Positions 44,293-54,222 are shown, counted from the first letter of the stretch. The stretch is 64,000 nucleotides of DNA from Parvularculaceae bacterium (GCA_021776475.1 JAJFFV010000005.1:186001-250000), one strand, 5' to 3'. Numbers and translations: made by a program. Notes: generated from the letters alone by a model not told the origin.

Positions 44293-45999
44293 CTACCAGC
44301 CGCCCCCGCCACCACCACCGCCGCCGCCGCCTGAGGAGCCGCCGCCGCCTGAGCCAGAGGAGGATGAGCTTTGCGGCAGGGCACTAGTGACGCCCGAATT
44401 GATATTGGCGACCAGCGCCTTATTTAATCCGTGCAGGGAATGCCCTCTCCCAGCTCTCATGCCGGACCATTGCGGGGAATAATTCTCAGCCTCTTCCGGG
44501 ATGAGACGTTCAAAATGTCTGGTCCAGGGTTGCTCAACCCCCAGCGCGACCGCATAGGGCAAGAATTTTTCATAGCGCTCGGTGGTCATTGGTGGCGGTA
44601 CGTCCGAGCCGACTTTCACCGCGTTCAACTGCAGTTTCTCAGCGGTCTCAAGATAGAGCTTGAATCCTTCAATCGCTGTACGGATAGCCTGGCCTTTTAT
44701 TGTCGGAGCCGGCATCAAATAGATGAACAGGCCATTGAGTACGGCAAGGCCGAGCACCGCCAGTGTATGCAGGGTTGACCAGACCGTCGCCTGGGCAATC
44801 GCAAAAAACACAGCAAGGCCGGTCGCGAGGATGGCGATGAACACATATCCAAGGTTCCATTTAAAATATGCATCGCCATACGCTTTGGAAACGTTTGATT
44901 TGAACTTCTTGTAGGTACGGGTAAAGTCGGCGTCATATTTCTTGCCCAGCACAAGTTCTGCCTTTCCGTTGAACAGCCCTTGCTCCAGAGCAATGTCTTC
45001 GGCTGCGATCACTGCGTCCGCACTGGCATTCTCTTTCCTTGAGAGCCTTGTGATTTTGCTGGTCGCGTTAATTGACATCCGATCTTTTGTGCCGAGATAC
45101 ATCAGCGTCGCAATCAAGGCTTTGTGGCCACTAAAGACGCGATAATAAACCTGGTGAACCGCCGCAGGGGAATAGCCCTTGGGCGGTGCATAACGCGGGA
45201 ACACGGGTCCTTTTGCTGGATCACGACCGACACGGTCGAAACTCCTGTAATAGTAACCGGTCAATCCGAGCAGCGAGCCGATCAATATCGCAATCGCTCC
45301 ATAGCGCTGCCACCACGCGGAGCGTTTGTCAGAGGCAGATGGTGGGTCGATCAGGCCTTTGTTGAAGCCGAGTGCCACCGTCAGGCCTTCGCGCTGGCGG
45401 AGCGGTTTCGTCGTGCGGAACATATATGCATTGCCATTTTGGTTGTAAGAGTAATCGGTGCCGCTCTGACCACTGGCGCCAGTGTAGCCACTGGCACCGG
45501 TAATCTCGGCGCCCGGCGGTAGGTTGATGGTGGCGCGCGCCGAATTTATTGGGAAGGCCCAGTAGGAACCGGTCACATTCCAGTAGATCTCGTCATAGTC
45601 GCTGAAATAGCGAACCTGATTTTTGACGCGATATTTTATTTCATAGAGGTGCTTGCCGTTGCGCAAAAAAACTTCCGCGTCACCGATCCTGATACGGACG
45701 GCGCTCCCGTCAGTACTGTTTGTGTATGATTCTGCGCGGCCTTCCCGCAGAACACTCATATCCTCGTAGTCGTAAACAAAGCGCGCGCCGTTGTTTGTGT
45801 AATAGCGCGGCAAGTCCCGGAAAATACCTCGCCGGATCTGATTGCCTTCGGAGGTGACAGTGATTGTCTCCGTAACGCTGATATCGCCATCGGTCGCGAC
45901 ATCGATGACAACCTCGAAACTGTCGATCTGCTCAGCGGCTATTGCGTGATTGGTGAGGAACCAGGCAAGGATTACAAACAGGCCGGCGCGCAACCCCAT
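44293..45999 (-). CDS. DUF2207 membrane protein with glycine-rich tail
   Basis: A 568-residue membrane protein: a signal peptide (to about residue 22), a large extracytoplasmic beta-rich DUF2207 domain (about 23-230; ETITVTSEGNQIRRGIFRDLPR), a helix near 238-258, cytosolic loop, two helices near 395-435, and a C-terminal Ser/Gly-rich tail ending in a long Gly run and Trp. The start overlaps the LemA gene stop. DUF2207 and LemA genes are often paired; function is unknown, with envelope-related roles suggested. Confidence 0.86.
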   Translation of the reverse strand: MGLRAGLFVILAWFLTNHAIAAEQIDSFEVVIDVATDGDISVTETITVTSEGNQIRRGIFRDLPRYYTNNGARFVYDYEDMSVLREGRAESYTNSTDGSAVRIRIGDAEVFLRNGKHLYEIKYRVKNQVRYFSDYDEIYWNVTGSYWAFPINSARATINLPPGAEITGASGYTGASGQSGTDYSYNQNGNAYMFRTTKPLRQREGLTVALGFNKGLIDPPSASDKRSAWWQRYGAIAILIGSLLGLTGYYYRSFDRVGRDPAKGPVFPRYAPPKGYSPAAVHQVYYRVFSGHKALIATLMYLGTKDRMSINATSKITRLSRKENASADAVIAAEDIALEQGLFNGKAELVLGKKYDADFTRTYKKFKSNVSKAYGDAYFKWNLGYVFIAILATGLAVFFAIAQATVWSTLHTLAVLGLAVLNGLFIYLMPAPTIKGQAIRTAIEGFKLYLETAEKLQLNAVKVGSDVPPPMTTERYEKFLPYAVALGVEQPWTRHFERLIPEEAENYSPQWSGMRAGRGHSLHGLNKALVANINSGVTSALPQSSSSSGSGGGGSSGGGGGGGGGGGW

Positions 46000-46562
46000 C
46001 AGCTGTCTCCAAGCTCAACGGCCGGCGCGGCGCGGTCGGCGGTCTCAATTTCGAAATAGGCCTGTTGGCCAAAACCAAAAGCGCCCGCGACGAGATTGTT
46101 CGGGAAGCTCTGGACCGATGTGTTCAACTCGCGCACAGCGCCGTTGTAGAAGCGACGGGCCATCTCGATATGGCCTTCAGTGTCAAAGAGCTCGCGTTGC
46201 AGATCGAGAAAATTGCTATTTGCTTTCAGATCAGGATAATCCTCCGCGATCGCAACCAGCCGGGCGACAGGCTGCGACAGGGCAGTTTCTGCGGTGCCGC
46301 GTTTCGCCGGATCGTCGCCCGCGTTCATTGCCTGGTGACGTTTTTCAACGACCTCTTCAAACAGGGCCCGCTCATGGGCCGCATAGGCTTTCACAGTGGT
46401 GACCAGTTGCGGAATGAGATCGGCGCGGCGCTTCAACTGCACATCGATATCGGCCCAGCCATTCCCGACCATTTGGCGGCGATGAACGAGGCGGTTGTAG
46501 ATCACCATGCCAGCGACCAGCACCAGCATGATCAGCCCGATACCAACGTAAATCTCAGTCAT
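45999..46562 (-). CDS. lemA: LemA family protein
   Basis: A 187-residue protein with one N-terminal helix (about 4-23) and the long helical LemA domain: NRLVHRRQMVGNGWADIDVQLKRRADLIPQLV near 23-54, then LVAIAEDYPDLKANSNF and NNLVAGAFGF. ATG 46562 was chosen because the family starts with the short helix; the frame extends ten codons upstream. It overlaps the DUF2207 gene by one base, so they form an operon. Confidence 0.92.
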   Translation of the reverse strand: MTEIYVGIGLIMLVLVAGMVIYNRLVHRRQMVGNGWADIDVQLKRRADLIPQLVTTVKAYAAHERALFEEVVEKRHQAMNAGDDPAKRGTAETALSQPVARLVAIAEDYPDLKANSNFLDLQRELFDTEGHIEMARRFYNGAVRELNTSVQSFPNNLVAGAFGFGQQAYFEIETADRAAPAVELGDS

Positions 46563-46665
46563 GGAAGGTCCCTCTCGCGCTTCATCGAGCAAGTATCGAT
46601 GAAACCGGGGATGTTGTGAAGCCGGATCGAAGCATTATTCAAGGGCTGAACAGCTCATGGATGAG

Positions 46666-47256
46666 TTATTGACCGCCACCGTCAGCGTCATCATCCGGTT
46701 TCTGCTGTTCGCGTTGTTGGCGCTCTTCGATCATCCGCTCACGCATCTCACCGCCAATGCGCTTGCGCATTTCCTGCTGCCTCGTTTCGCGCTGCATCTT
46801 GCGGAACTCTTCAATCCGTATAAGGAGGGCTATGCGTTCAGCATCCGGCAGATCCGTCAGTACTTTTTTGATAGTGTCTGCAGTGAGTTTTTGTTGCTTG
46901 AATTGCGCAGCCTGCATGGCATCAACGGTGGCAGCGAATTCCTCCGGATCGAGGCTCGACTGTTTGAGCAATTCGACTGTTTTCTGGCGATGCCCGGCAA
47001 TTTCTTCTTGCAGGGCGCGTGATTGCGGCAAAAATGCCTCGATGGTGCGCCGCGCCACCCGTCTGTGCTCCGGCGGCAGCGTCTGGATCGCCCGCAATGG
47101 CAATATGTTGTTGGGGTCGGACATGGCCTGGTCAACCCCGGGCCGGTTGCCCGGCCCCTGATCGCGCGCGCCGCCGCCAAACAGCTGGCCGCCGGCAACG
47201 AGGCCGATCAGGAAGATATTTATCGCAAGCGATGCCAGCAAAACTACATTACGCAT
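46666..47256 (-). CDS. Spy/CpxP-like periplasmic sensor-type protein
   Basis: A 196-residue protein with an N-terminal membrane anchor or uncleaved signal (VVLLASLAINIFLIGLVAGG) and a long-helix periplasmic part rich in Gln, Glu, Arg with repeated Leu. It resembles the heavy-metal-resistance/CpxP-ZraP group (DUF-type 'periplasmic heavy metal sensor'). It is the third gene of the sigma factor operon, overlapping the preceding gene by one base, so it could modulate the sigma pathway by sensing the envelope. Confidence 0.78.
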   Translation of the reverse strand: MRNVVLLASLAINIFLIGLVAGGQLFGGGARDQGPGNRPGVDQAMSDPNNILPLRAIQTLPPEHRRVARRTIEAFLPQSRALQEEIAGHRQKTVELLKQSSLDPEEFAATVDAMQAAQFKQQKLTADTIKKVLTDLPDAERIALLIRIEEFRKMQRETRQQEMRKRIGGEMRERMIEERQQREQQKPDDDADGGGQ

Positions 47257-47663
47257 CAGTTTACTCCATCCGCAGTCTGATCATCGAATATGCCGGAGCC
47301 CAAATGAACCGCAAACTCAAAATGAGACGCAAGCTCCTGCTCCGGTGTCAGCTCAGCATAGGCCGGCGCGGCGAGTAAACCGCCTGCGGCAAGTCCTGCC
47401 AGACCGGCGAGGCCCAGCGTGCCGATTGCAACCGGGCGCAACAATGTCTCAAGCCCGCCGGAGAGGCGGTCTGTCAGGGCGCTGAATGCATCGCCTAAAG
47501 GCTGGCGTGACACGGCGGGCATAGCGCTCGACCTTGCCGCGTGCACAATCGCGGCCCGCGATGCACTACTTAAGGCTGGCGCCGGATTGGCAGCTTTTAT
47601 TTTGCGGATTTCATCGAACAACGGATCGTTTTCCGACATCCTGGTCCTGCTTTCATCGCTCAT
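47256..47663 (-). CDS. single-pass membrane protein, possible anti-sigma factor
   Basis: A 135-residue protein, start ATG 47663 with AAGGAGTT. The N-terminal half is cytosolic and helical; one transmembrane helix lies at about 80-102 (IGTLGLAGLAGLAAGGLLAA) followed by a short periplasmic tail. It sits between an ECF sigma factor and a Spy-like protein, twelve bases after the sigma stop, and so is the natural anti-sigma candidate. It has no zinc-binding ZAS motif. The role is inferred from context alone. Confidence 0.62.
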   Translation of the reverse strand: MSDESRTRMSENDPLFDEIRKIKAANPAPALSSASRAAIVHAARSSAMPAVSRQPLGDAFSALTDRLSGGLETLLRPVAIGTLGLAGLAGLAAGGLLAAPAYAELTPEQELASHFEFAVHLGSGIFDDQTADGVN

Positions 47664-47675
47664 TTTGTCAACTCC

Positions 47676-48284
47676 TTACACCGCACCTGCGACAATCTCC
47701 TCCGTCTCGTCCGACAGATCGTCCTGCAATTGCGTGTCACAGCGCAGGGCCCGGCGAGCCCGCGCCAGCAACGATTCAAGGGCATAAACGGATATCTCCA
47801 TGAATTCAGCCGCTTCGACGTTACTTAATTCTTCAAAATGGCACAAAACGACCGCCATTTTTTGCCGCTCCGGCAAACGCTCCAGCGCCTCTTGTAATGC
47901 CGATCCACGTTCTGACGCTTCAAGCGTCGCCAGACCATCAGCCTTGCCGTCGACCATTTCCGGCAGGTCATCGCCAGCCGTATGCTCATATCTGGTCGAG
48001 GCCTTGCGCAACCTGTCATAGCACAGATTGATGGTGACGCGATGCAGCCAGGTTGAAAACATCGCCGTCTCCGGCCGCCAGTTGCAGGCGTGCTTCCACA
48101 TCCGGATAAACGCCTCCTGGACGATATCTTCCGCTGCATCACGGTTGCCAAGCATGCGGTAGGCAACGGCCATTAGCCGGTCGCCATAGGCCTCGACCAG
48201 GACGCGCGCCGCCTCGGCATCACCTTTAGCGATGCGGCGCACAAACTCGATATCCGGGTCGTTAACGGCCAAGCGGTTACTCAT
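47676..48284 (-). CDS. ECF-type RNA polymerase sigma factor
   Basis: A 202-residue sigma-70 family factor. Region 2 is seen in LVEAYGDRLMAVAYRMLGNRDAAEDIVQEAFIRMWKHA near residues 29-66 and TWLHRVTINLCYDRLRK near 76-92; region 4 in LERLPERQKMAVVLCHFEELSNVEAAEFMEISVYALESLLARARRALR near 131-180. Heads an operon with a membrane protein and a Spy/CpxP-like protein, indicating envelope stress or metal control. The start ATG 48284 has a weak ribosome-binding site; the frame runs upstream into the glnE 3' region but that extension is a shadow. Confidence 0.88.
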   Translation of the reverse strand: MSNRLAVNDPDIEFVRRIAKGDAEAARVLVEAYGDRLMAVAYRMLGNRDAAEDIVQEAFIRMWKHACNWRPETAMFSTWLHRVTINLCYDRLRKASTRYEHTAGDDLPEMVDGKADGLATLEASERGSALQEALERLPERQKMAVVLCHFEELSNVEAAEFMEISVYALESLLARARRALRCDTQLQDDLSDETEEIVAGAV

Positions 48285-48345
48285 CCCATGGGTACTGGTT
48301 CTTAAACGGCGCGGCACCGGCAAACCAGTCGCTGATCCTGGTAGC

Positions 48346-51288
48346 TCAAAGCGTGCCAATTTGCCGGGCAAATATCTTTTGCACCTGTTCACGGTGTTTG
48401 GCGAGGTGGGGCAGGATATCACCTGGCCGGGCCAGATCGAGCCGCGCGGCGAGAGCACGGGCAAGGGGTGGAGGAATGCTGTCTGCGCCGTCCAGATTGC
48501 CGATCGCGGCGCGGATAAGCTGCATCGTGGTTTCATAGGAGCGCCACGCTGCAAGGAGCTTTTTGGCATCTGCCGGAGGGATCAGTTCCTGGCTTGCAAA
48601 AACCGGCAGCGCATCGGCGATGTGCGGTGGAAAGCGGCCCAGATCATGGGCGTGAAGCAGCGAGAGATGTTGGCAGATGAAGTCAATGTCGGTGAGCCCG
48701 CCATTGACCAGTTTCAGGTCCCAGTCACTGGCGGCAGGCTTGTCGCACAAGAGACGCTGACGCATATTGAGCGCGTCGGCGGTGACTTTATCGCGATCGC
48801 GTTTGCGCGTGAGGATGCTGGTAATTTCATCACTGATCATCGCCGCAAGGCCGGGCGCCCCTGCAACCACGCGCGCCTTAACCAGAGCCATCTGTTCCCA
48901 GGTCCAGGCTTCCTCTTTGTAGTAGCGTTGAAAGGCCGCCAGAGAGACCGCAGCAGGTCCGGCACTACCTGAAGGGCGCAGCGCCATATCAACCTCATAG
49001 AGCCCGCCCTCTTCGGTTTGCGCCGACAGGGTTGTCAGCAGGCGGCGGACGTAGCGGGTGAACCAGGTCACGCCATCAAGCGGCTGTTCGTGATCTGACT
49101 GACTAGTCTCCTGCCGATCGTACACAAAGATGAGATCAAGATCAGAAGTTGCGGTGAGCGCGGAAGCACCAAGACGGCCCATGCCGATAATTGCCAGTGC
49201 CCCTTCGATCTCGCCGTGGTTGCGGATCATTTCAGTTCTCGCAACAGGCAGACTTGCCCTGATCGCGATCTCCGCCTGACGGGTGTAGAACCGGCTTTGC
49301 TGGCGCGTGCCTGCCGCTGTCAACAACAGCCGGCTGGTGACGCGAAAGCGTTCTTCGCGGACATGACGGCGCAGCAGATTGAGCGCTTCTTCAAAGCTTG
49401 GCTGTTCGGCAATTTCGCCCTCAAGCCTGTTCAACGCCGATTGCATCGAGCGTCTTTCTTCCTTCAGAAATGAGGTCTGCAGCATTGCCTCGACAAGGTG
49501 CGCATGTGTTGCCATTTCATGCGCGAGGCTGGGCGACAGGCACGAAAGCGCAACCAGATCATCGAGCACCTGCGGGTTATTCAGTACCAGGGAGAAAAAC
49601 TGGACCCCGCCGGGCATATGGCGCAACAGCGCATCAAAGGAATTGAAACTCTGTTGTGGATCATCGGTGCGCCCAAGAGTGCGCAGAATCATCGGCACAA
49701 GTTTTGTGAGAAGCTCGCGGGCTCTGGTCGATTTTGTGGCGCGAATACCGCCGGCATGCCAGTTGCGGATAGTCGCGGAGATATGCGACGCATCGCGGTA
49801 GCCCATCTTGGTGAGGGTCGTCAGCGTATCCGGATGATCATCAACGCCAGTGAAAACAAGTGATCCCCTCCTGGCTGACAGCCTCTCTCCTTCTTCAAAC
49901 AAATCTGCATAGTGATCATGCACGAGCCGTAAGCAGGCGGTGACACTTTGCTCAAATGCCGCGCTGTCATCATATCCGGCGAGATGGGCAAGGCGCAAAA
50001 TCTGGTCCGGTTGGCGCGGTATTGTGTGGGTTTGTTCGTCATTGACCATCTGGATGCGATGCTCAACCCGGCGCAACAGGAGATAGGCGACGCGCAATTC
50101 CTGCGCCACGTTCTGTTTGATATGACCGGCGCTTGCCAGGGCTTGCAGGCCGCCTAACGTGGTACGCTCCCGCAAGGCGCGGTTGCGACCACCCAGGATC
50201 AGCTGCTGCGTCTGGACAAAAAATTCGATCTCACGAATGCCGCCCCGCCCGAGCTTAATATCATGGCCAGGAAAACTGATAGTCCCCATGCCTTTCACGG
50301 CATGAATTTGTCGTTTAATGGAATGAATGTCCTCAATCGCAGCATAATCCAGATACTTCCGCCAGATGAACGGACGCAGAAAATCGGTCACCTGTTTTGA
50401 GACTTGTCGGTGCCCCGCTATCACCCGCGCCTTGGAGAATGCTGCGCGCTCCCAGTTCTGACCATAGGTTTCATAATAAAGTTCTGCCGCACCGACAGTA
50501 ACAGCGATATTAGACGTACCCGGATCAGGCCTCAAGCGAAGATCAGTTCTGAAAACATAGCCGTCCTCGGTCAGGTCCTGCAGGATCGACACGGCGGTTT
50601 GCGTTGCCCGGATCGCGACTTTCCGCGGATCGGCTAGCCGTGGCTGGGCAGAATTGGTCTCGAGAAATGCCTGCAATATGTACGGATCGTAAAAGACGAC
50701 CAGATCAATATCGCTCGAATAATTCAGTTCACCGGCGCCGTGTTTTCCCATGCCCAGAACAACAAAACCGCAATCCTGCAACGGATCGTCAGATCTCACA
50801 CCCGTGACATTTTTGAGTGCGCTTGCAAACGCCTTAACCACCGCGACATCGGCAAACGATGAAAGCGCTTCCATGATCGTGAGGTCGTCGGAGACACCGG
50901 CAAGATCACATAGCGAGAACAGGATCATGGCGCGATCCTTAATCTGACGCAGCTGTGCTTTCACAGTCTCTGTATCATCCGGCACGTTGCTCGCCTCATC
51001 GAGCAGTTGTTCTAGCGATCTGTTCGCGTCCTCTCGCAATAGCGGTGCGACCCGTGAAATGTTTCTGGTGATCAGACGCTCAAGATAGGGTGAGGCGCTG
51101 GCAGCGACAGAAATCAGCGACGCGACTTTATCCGATATCTGCAGACCCGTCAGTACAGGGCCAATGCGACTGGCAGCTGCGTGATCATGCAGGCGGGGCC
51201 AAGCAGCTGCATCCGCTTCCTCAATCCGTGCCTGCAATGGGCGATGATCCGGCATCAGGCCTTTTGTCTTCCCTTCTGTTTCTGACAC
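48346..51288 (-). CDS. glnE: glutamine synthetase adenylyltransferase/deadenylase
   Basis: A 980-residue bifunctional nitrogen-control enzyme that adds or removes AMP on glutamine synthetase in answer to PII and glutamine. It has two nucleotidyltransferase halves: GFVVLGMGKHGAGELNYSSDIDLVVFY near 177-203 for the deadenylase, and LAIIGMGRLGASALTATSDLDLIFVY near 698-723 for the adenylylase, each with the paired Asp residues, separated by helical regions. Full length. No operon partner, and the HU gene lies upstream on the same strand, past a shared terminator. Confidence 0.95.
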   Translation of the reverse strand: MSETEGKTKGLMPDHRPLQARIEEADAAAWPRLHDHAAASRIGPVLTGLQISDKVASLISVAASASPYLERLITRNISRVAPLLREDANRSLEQLLDEASNVPDDTETVKAQLRQIKDRAMILFSLCDLAGVSDDLTIMEALSSFADVAVVKAFASALKNVTGVRSDDPLQDCGFVVLGMGKHGAGELNYSSDIDLVVFYDPYILQAFLETNSAQPRLADPRKVAIRATQTAVSILQDLTEDGYVFRTDLRLRPDPGTSNIAVTVGAAELYYETYGQNWERAAFSKARVIAGHRQVSKQVTDFLRPFIWRKYLDYAAIEDIHSIKRQIHAVKGMGTISFPGHDIKLGRGGIREIEFFVQTQQLILGGRNRALRERTTLGGLQALASAGHIKQNVAQELRVAYLLLRRVEHRIQMVNDEQTHTIPRQPDQILRLAHLAGYDDSAAFEQSVTACLRLVHDHYADLFEEGERLSARRGSLVFTGVDDHPDTLTTLTKMGYRDASHISATIRNWHAGGIRATKSTRARELLTKLVPMILRTLGRTDDPQQSFNSFDALLRHMPGGVQFFSLVLNNPQVLDDLVALSCLSPSLAHEMATHAHLVEAMLQTSFLKEERRSMQSALNRLEGEIAEQPSFEEALNLLRRHVREERFRVTSRLLLTAAGTRQQSRFYTRQAEIAIRASLPVARTEMIRNHGEIEGALAIIGMGRLGASALTATSDLDLIFVYDRQETSQSDHEQPLDGVTWFTRYVRRLLTTLSAQTEEGGLYEVDMALRPSGSAGPAAVSLAAFQRYYKEEAWTWEQMALVKARVVAGAPGLAAMISDEITSILTRKRDRDKVTADALNMRQRLLCDKPAASDWDLKLVNGGLTDIDFICQHLSLLHAHDLGRFPPHIADALPVFASQELIPPADAKKLLAAWRSYETTMQLIRAAIGNLDGADSIPPPLARALAARLDLARPGDILPHLAKHREQVQKIFARQIGTL

Positions 51289-51302
51289 ACCTTACCACAT
51301 GA

Positions 51303-51336
51303 AAAAAGCCCGCTGCTATTGGCACACGGGCTTTTT
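51303..51336 (-). terminator. intrinsic terminator after the HU gene
   Basis: A perfect 10-bp stem: AAAAAGCCCG (51303-51312) and CGGGCTTTTT (51327-51336) with a 14-base loop. Reading on the minus strand it follows the HU stop, with the T-run arm ending the transcript 22 bases after the gene, and lies before the glnE start. Confidence 0.85.
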
Positions 51337-51357
51337 CCATAATTGCTGGTGCATGTA

Positions 51358-51645
51358 TTATTTGCAGCCAGCTGCCTCTTTAAGATTGCTTGACGGGCGG
51401 AACCGGAGAGATTTTGATGCCTTGATTTTAATCTCTTCGCCGGTCCTTGGGTTACGACCTTTGCGGGCAGCCCGCTTGTTGATTGTAAAAGTCCCAAAAG
51501 TGCCGATTGTAAATTTGCCGTCTTTTTTGCCTTTTTTGAGACCGCTTTCGATCTCGCCAAAAACAAGCTCAACGACGCGTTTGGCTTCCGCGTTGCTCAT
51601 CTCGCCAGCGTCGGCCACGTTCGTAATAAAATCTGCTTTGCTCAT
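51358..51645 (-). CDS. HU family DNA-binding protein
   Basis: A 95-residue nucleoid protein that bends DNA. The DNABP signature GRNPRTGEEIKIKASKSLRFRPS runs near 62-84, and the dimer core FTIGTFGTF precedes it. It is slightly longer than the typical 90 residues owing to a tail NLKEAAGCK that ends with a Cys, which is unusual for HU. Single gene with its own terminator. Confidence 0.92.
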   Translation of the reverse strand: MSKADFITNVADAGEMSNAEAKRVVELVFGEIESGLKKGKKDGKFTIGTFGTFTINKRAARKGRNPRTGEEIKIKASKSLRFRPSSNLKEAAGCK

Positions 51646-51805
51646 TTTGAATATCCTGTTTTGAGTTAGACTGCACCGCTGCGCATTCTCGTGAGCGGAT
51701 GCTTAGACAAAGCCCTGATTTTTGCTGGCTTTCAAGAAAGAAATTACAAAGAACCCTGTATTTTTAAGGGAAATATTGCATCTGGCTGGTTGCGCCTGCC
51801 GCGAA

Positions 51806-53398
51806 TCAAGCTTTACGTGGCTCAGAACCAGCATCACGAATGCGCTCGAGCAGTTTCTTGGGGGATGAGGGGAACGCGATTCGCACGCCAAGACCAAAGC
51901 TGCGCTCGCCTGCGGGCGCTACGCCGGCCTGTTGATTAGCCAAGCCATTGCCAATCGAGAGCTGACCATTATGGAATCTGACAATTGCCGAGACCATCGA
52001 GAGGCCAAGGCCAGAGCCTTGGGTTGAGCGGCTTTGTCCCAGCCGAACAAAGCGATGGAGGATACGGTCACGATCCTCCGGCGGTACACCCGGACCATTG
52101 TCCGCAATGGACAGCAAGGCACCGCCACCGATACGCGGGGCTACCTTAATCTCAATACGCGGCTCGATATCCGACCTGCCCGGTGCGTGACCGTATTTAA
52201 AGGCATTATCAAGGAGATTAGCCACGGCCTGAGAAATCAGTTCGCGAGATCCCATAATCGTCGGCGTCTGCTGCAGATCCGTCAGCAGCGTGAACCCTGC
52301 GTCTTCGGCAGCTGGTTCATAAAGCTCCATTACTTCATTAACGACGGATATCAGATCAACTTTCTGCAGCTTCCCTTTCGCCTGCTCACCAGCTTCGATG
52401 CGTGTGATGGAGAGCAGCGCATTAAAAGTCGCCAGCAACCGGTCAACATCCGCAGAGGTCTGGTCGATAACTTCCTGAAAATCCGTATCAGGTTCTTTGG
52501 TTGCAGACTCGAGCCGGTTGCGTATTCGGGTCAGGGGTGAGCGCAAATCATGGGCGATGTTATCGCTGACCTGCCGCATCCCCATCATCAGGCGTTCTAT
52601 CCGGTCAAGCATAGCGTTGAGATTTCTGGCGAGACTGTCAAATTCGTCCGCCGCCCCGGACAATGGCACACGCTGGGACAAGTCCCCTGCCCGCACCGCT
52701 TCTGCCGTCCGGTTGACGGCATCAATCCGTGCCAGGAACGAGCGGCTCGAAAAGAATGCCAGCAACAGGGCAAGCACCAATGTTCCAAGCGCCATGTTCA
52801 ATATGACACCTCTGGCTGACGCCCGGATGCTGACGAGTTCCGAAATATCGCGCGCAAGAAAGATGATCGCTTCCTGCTCGCCGGTCACCGGATTGAAGAA
52901 CCGCTCCAGCCGGCCGATGGCGTAGCGTATTTCGTAGTCTTCCGGTTCGAGATAAGTGTTGTCGAGGTTTTTCCGGTCTCGGCGATATTCAAATTCCACC
53001 ATCCGGTCAGTCTTGAGTGCCTCGGACGGCACTTCCTCAAGATCACGAATTACGAGGTCTTTGGTTTGGGCATCGATGAAAATGTAGAGGCTGTCACTCG
53101 AATATGGATTAAACAGGAGGCGGTTCTGGCGTGACGCCCGCATACCGATGGTACCACGCAGGCTGCCAAAGCCTCTAAGTTTGTAAATCTTCTGCAGGTT
53201 TTGGAATTCGTTGTCGATCTGCAATTCAACGCCATCGATCGCTGCGCCAATCGTCGCCCGGTAGCTGAATGCCCCCAGCAACATAACGGACATCATGAAC
53301 AGGGAAACGGTGATCAGGGCGAAGCGGAAGGAGGTTGTTCGAATTAGGCGCAGGAACATATTGGTCTTGCGCTGATTATTCTGGTCTGATCGGTCCAT
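51806..53398 (-). CDS. membrane sensor histidine kinase
   Basis: A 530-residue two-transmembrane kinase. TM1 near 22-45, a periplasmic sensor region of about 140 residues, TM2 near 192-213, HAMP near 214-265, HisKA with DNIAHDLRSPLTRIRNRLESA near 284 (phospho-His), and ATPase boxes NLLDNAFKYG, IADNGPGVP and GSGLGLSMVSAIVRFH near 390-480. It follows the response regulator by 20 bases in a degP-regulator-kinase operon, suggesting an envelope-stress system comparable to CpxAR, by inference. Confidence 0.92.
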   Translation of the reverse strand: MDRSDQNNQRKTNMFLRLIRTTSFRFALITVSLFMMSVMLLGAFSYRATIGAAIDGVELQIDNEFQNLQKIYKLRGFGSLRGTIGMRASRQNRLLFNPYSSDSLYIFIDAQTKDLVIRDLEEVPSEALKTDRMVEFEYRRDRKNLDNTYLEPEDYEIRYAIGRLERFFNPVTGEQEAIIFLARDISELVSIRASARGVILNMALGTLVLALLLAFFSSRSFLARIDAVNRTAEAVRAGDLSQRVPLSGAADEFDSLARNLNAMLDRIERLMMGMRQVSDNIAHDLRSPLTRIRNRLESATKEPDTDFQEVIDQTSADVDRLLATFNALLSITRIEAGEQAKGKLQKVDLISVVNEVMELYEPAAEDAGFTLLTDLQQTPTIMGSRELISQAVANLLDNAFKYGHAPGRSDIEPRIEIKVAPRIGGGALLSIADNGPGVPPEDRDRILHRFVRLGQSRSTQGSGLGLSMVSAIVRFHNGQLSIGNGLANQQAGVAPAGERSFGLGVRIAFPSSPKKLLERIRDAGSEPRKA

Positions 53399-53418
53399 CC
53401 GTGCCCCGGCCGTCGGTG

Positions 53419-54096
53419 CTAGTCTTCGTCTGACAGTGTGTATCCTGCACCGCGGACAGTTTTCAAAAGCGCTCGGTCAAAATCCTTATCGATCTTGCCG
53501 CGCAACCTGGAAATATGGACATCGATAACATTTGTCTGCGGATCGAAATGATATTCCCAGACATTTTCCAGCAACATGGTCCGTGTTACGACTTGACTTG
53601 CATGGCGCATTAAATATTCCAGCAGGCGAAATTCCCGCGGCTGTAAATCAATCTTGCGACCAGCCCGCCTGACGGTTCTGGACAGGATATCCATCTCCAG
53701 ATCACCAACGTTGAATTTTGTCATGGTATTGGTTGGTGCACGGCGGCGCCCGAGGGCTTCGACACGGGCCAGAAGCTCAGAAAACGCATACGGCTTGACC
53801 AGATAGTCATCGCCGCCCGCCTGCAAACCCGCGACACGATCATCAACTTCGCCCAGAGCAGAAAGAAATAGGGCCGGGGTCTCGTCGCCAGCATTGCGGC
53901 GCTGCTCAAGCAGCGTTAACCCGTCCAGTTCAGGCAACATGCGGTCAATCACATATGCATCATAACCGCCATGCTCAGCCATATTGAGGCCGGTGGCACC
54001 GTCCAATACATGATCGACGGCATGTCCGGCTTCGCGCAGACCTTTCACGAGAAAGGCTGCGGCGTCCGCATCATCTTCGATTACGAGAATGCGCAT
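53419..54096 (-). CDS. OmpR-family response regulator
   Basis: A 225-residue two-component regulator. The receiver has EDDADAA acidic pocket at residues 7-9, phospho-Asp in DAYVIDRMLPELDG near 51, and the KPYAF Lys near 101. The winged-helix output (about 130-225) ends LKTVRGAGYTLSDED. It lies between degP and the kinase gene, on the same strand, as is common for envelope-stress operons. Confidence 0.95.
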   Translation of the reverse strand: MRILVIEDDADAAAFLVKGLREAGHAVDHVLDGATGLNMAEHGGYDAYVIDRMLPELDGLTLLEQRRNAGDETPALFLSALGEVDDRVAGLQAGGDDYLVKPYAFSELLARVEALGRRRAPTNTMTKFNVGDLEMDILSRTVRRAGRKIDLQPREFRLLEYLMRHASQVVTRTMLLENVWEYHFDPQTNVIDVHISRLRGKIDKDFDRALLKTVRGAGYTLSDED

Positions 54097-54222
54097 AAGG
54101 GTCTCCGCTGCTGTTATGCTCCGCCGGGCTTGCTTCGCTGTTAGCCCTGCAAAGGATCGTCCATGTTCATATAGGGAAAAACGCAGCCGTTCCCAAGCAG
54201 GACCTCACCGCGTTTTCAGGAT

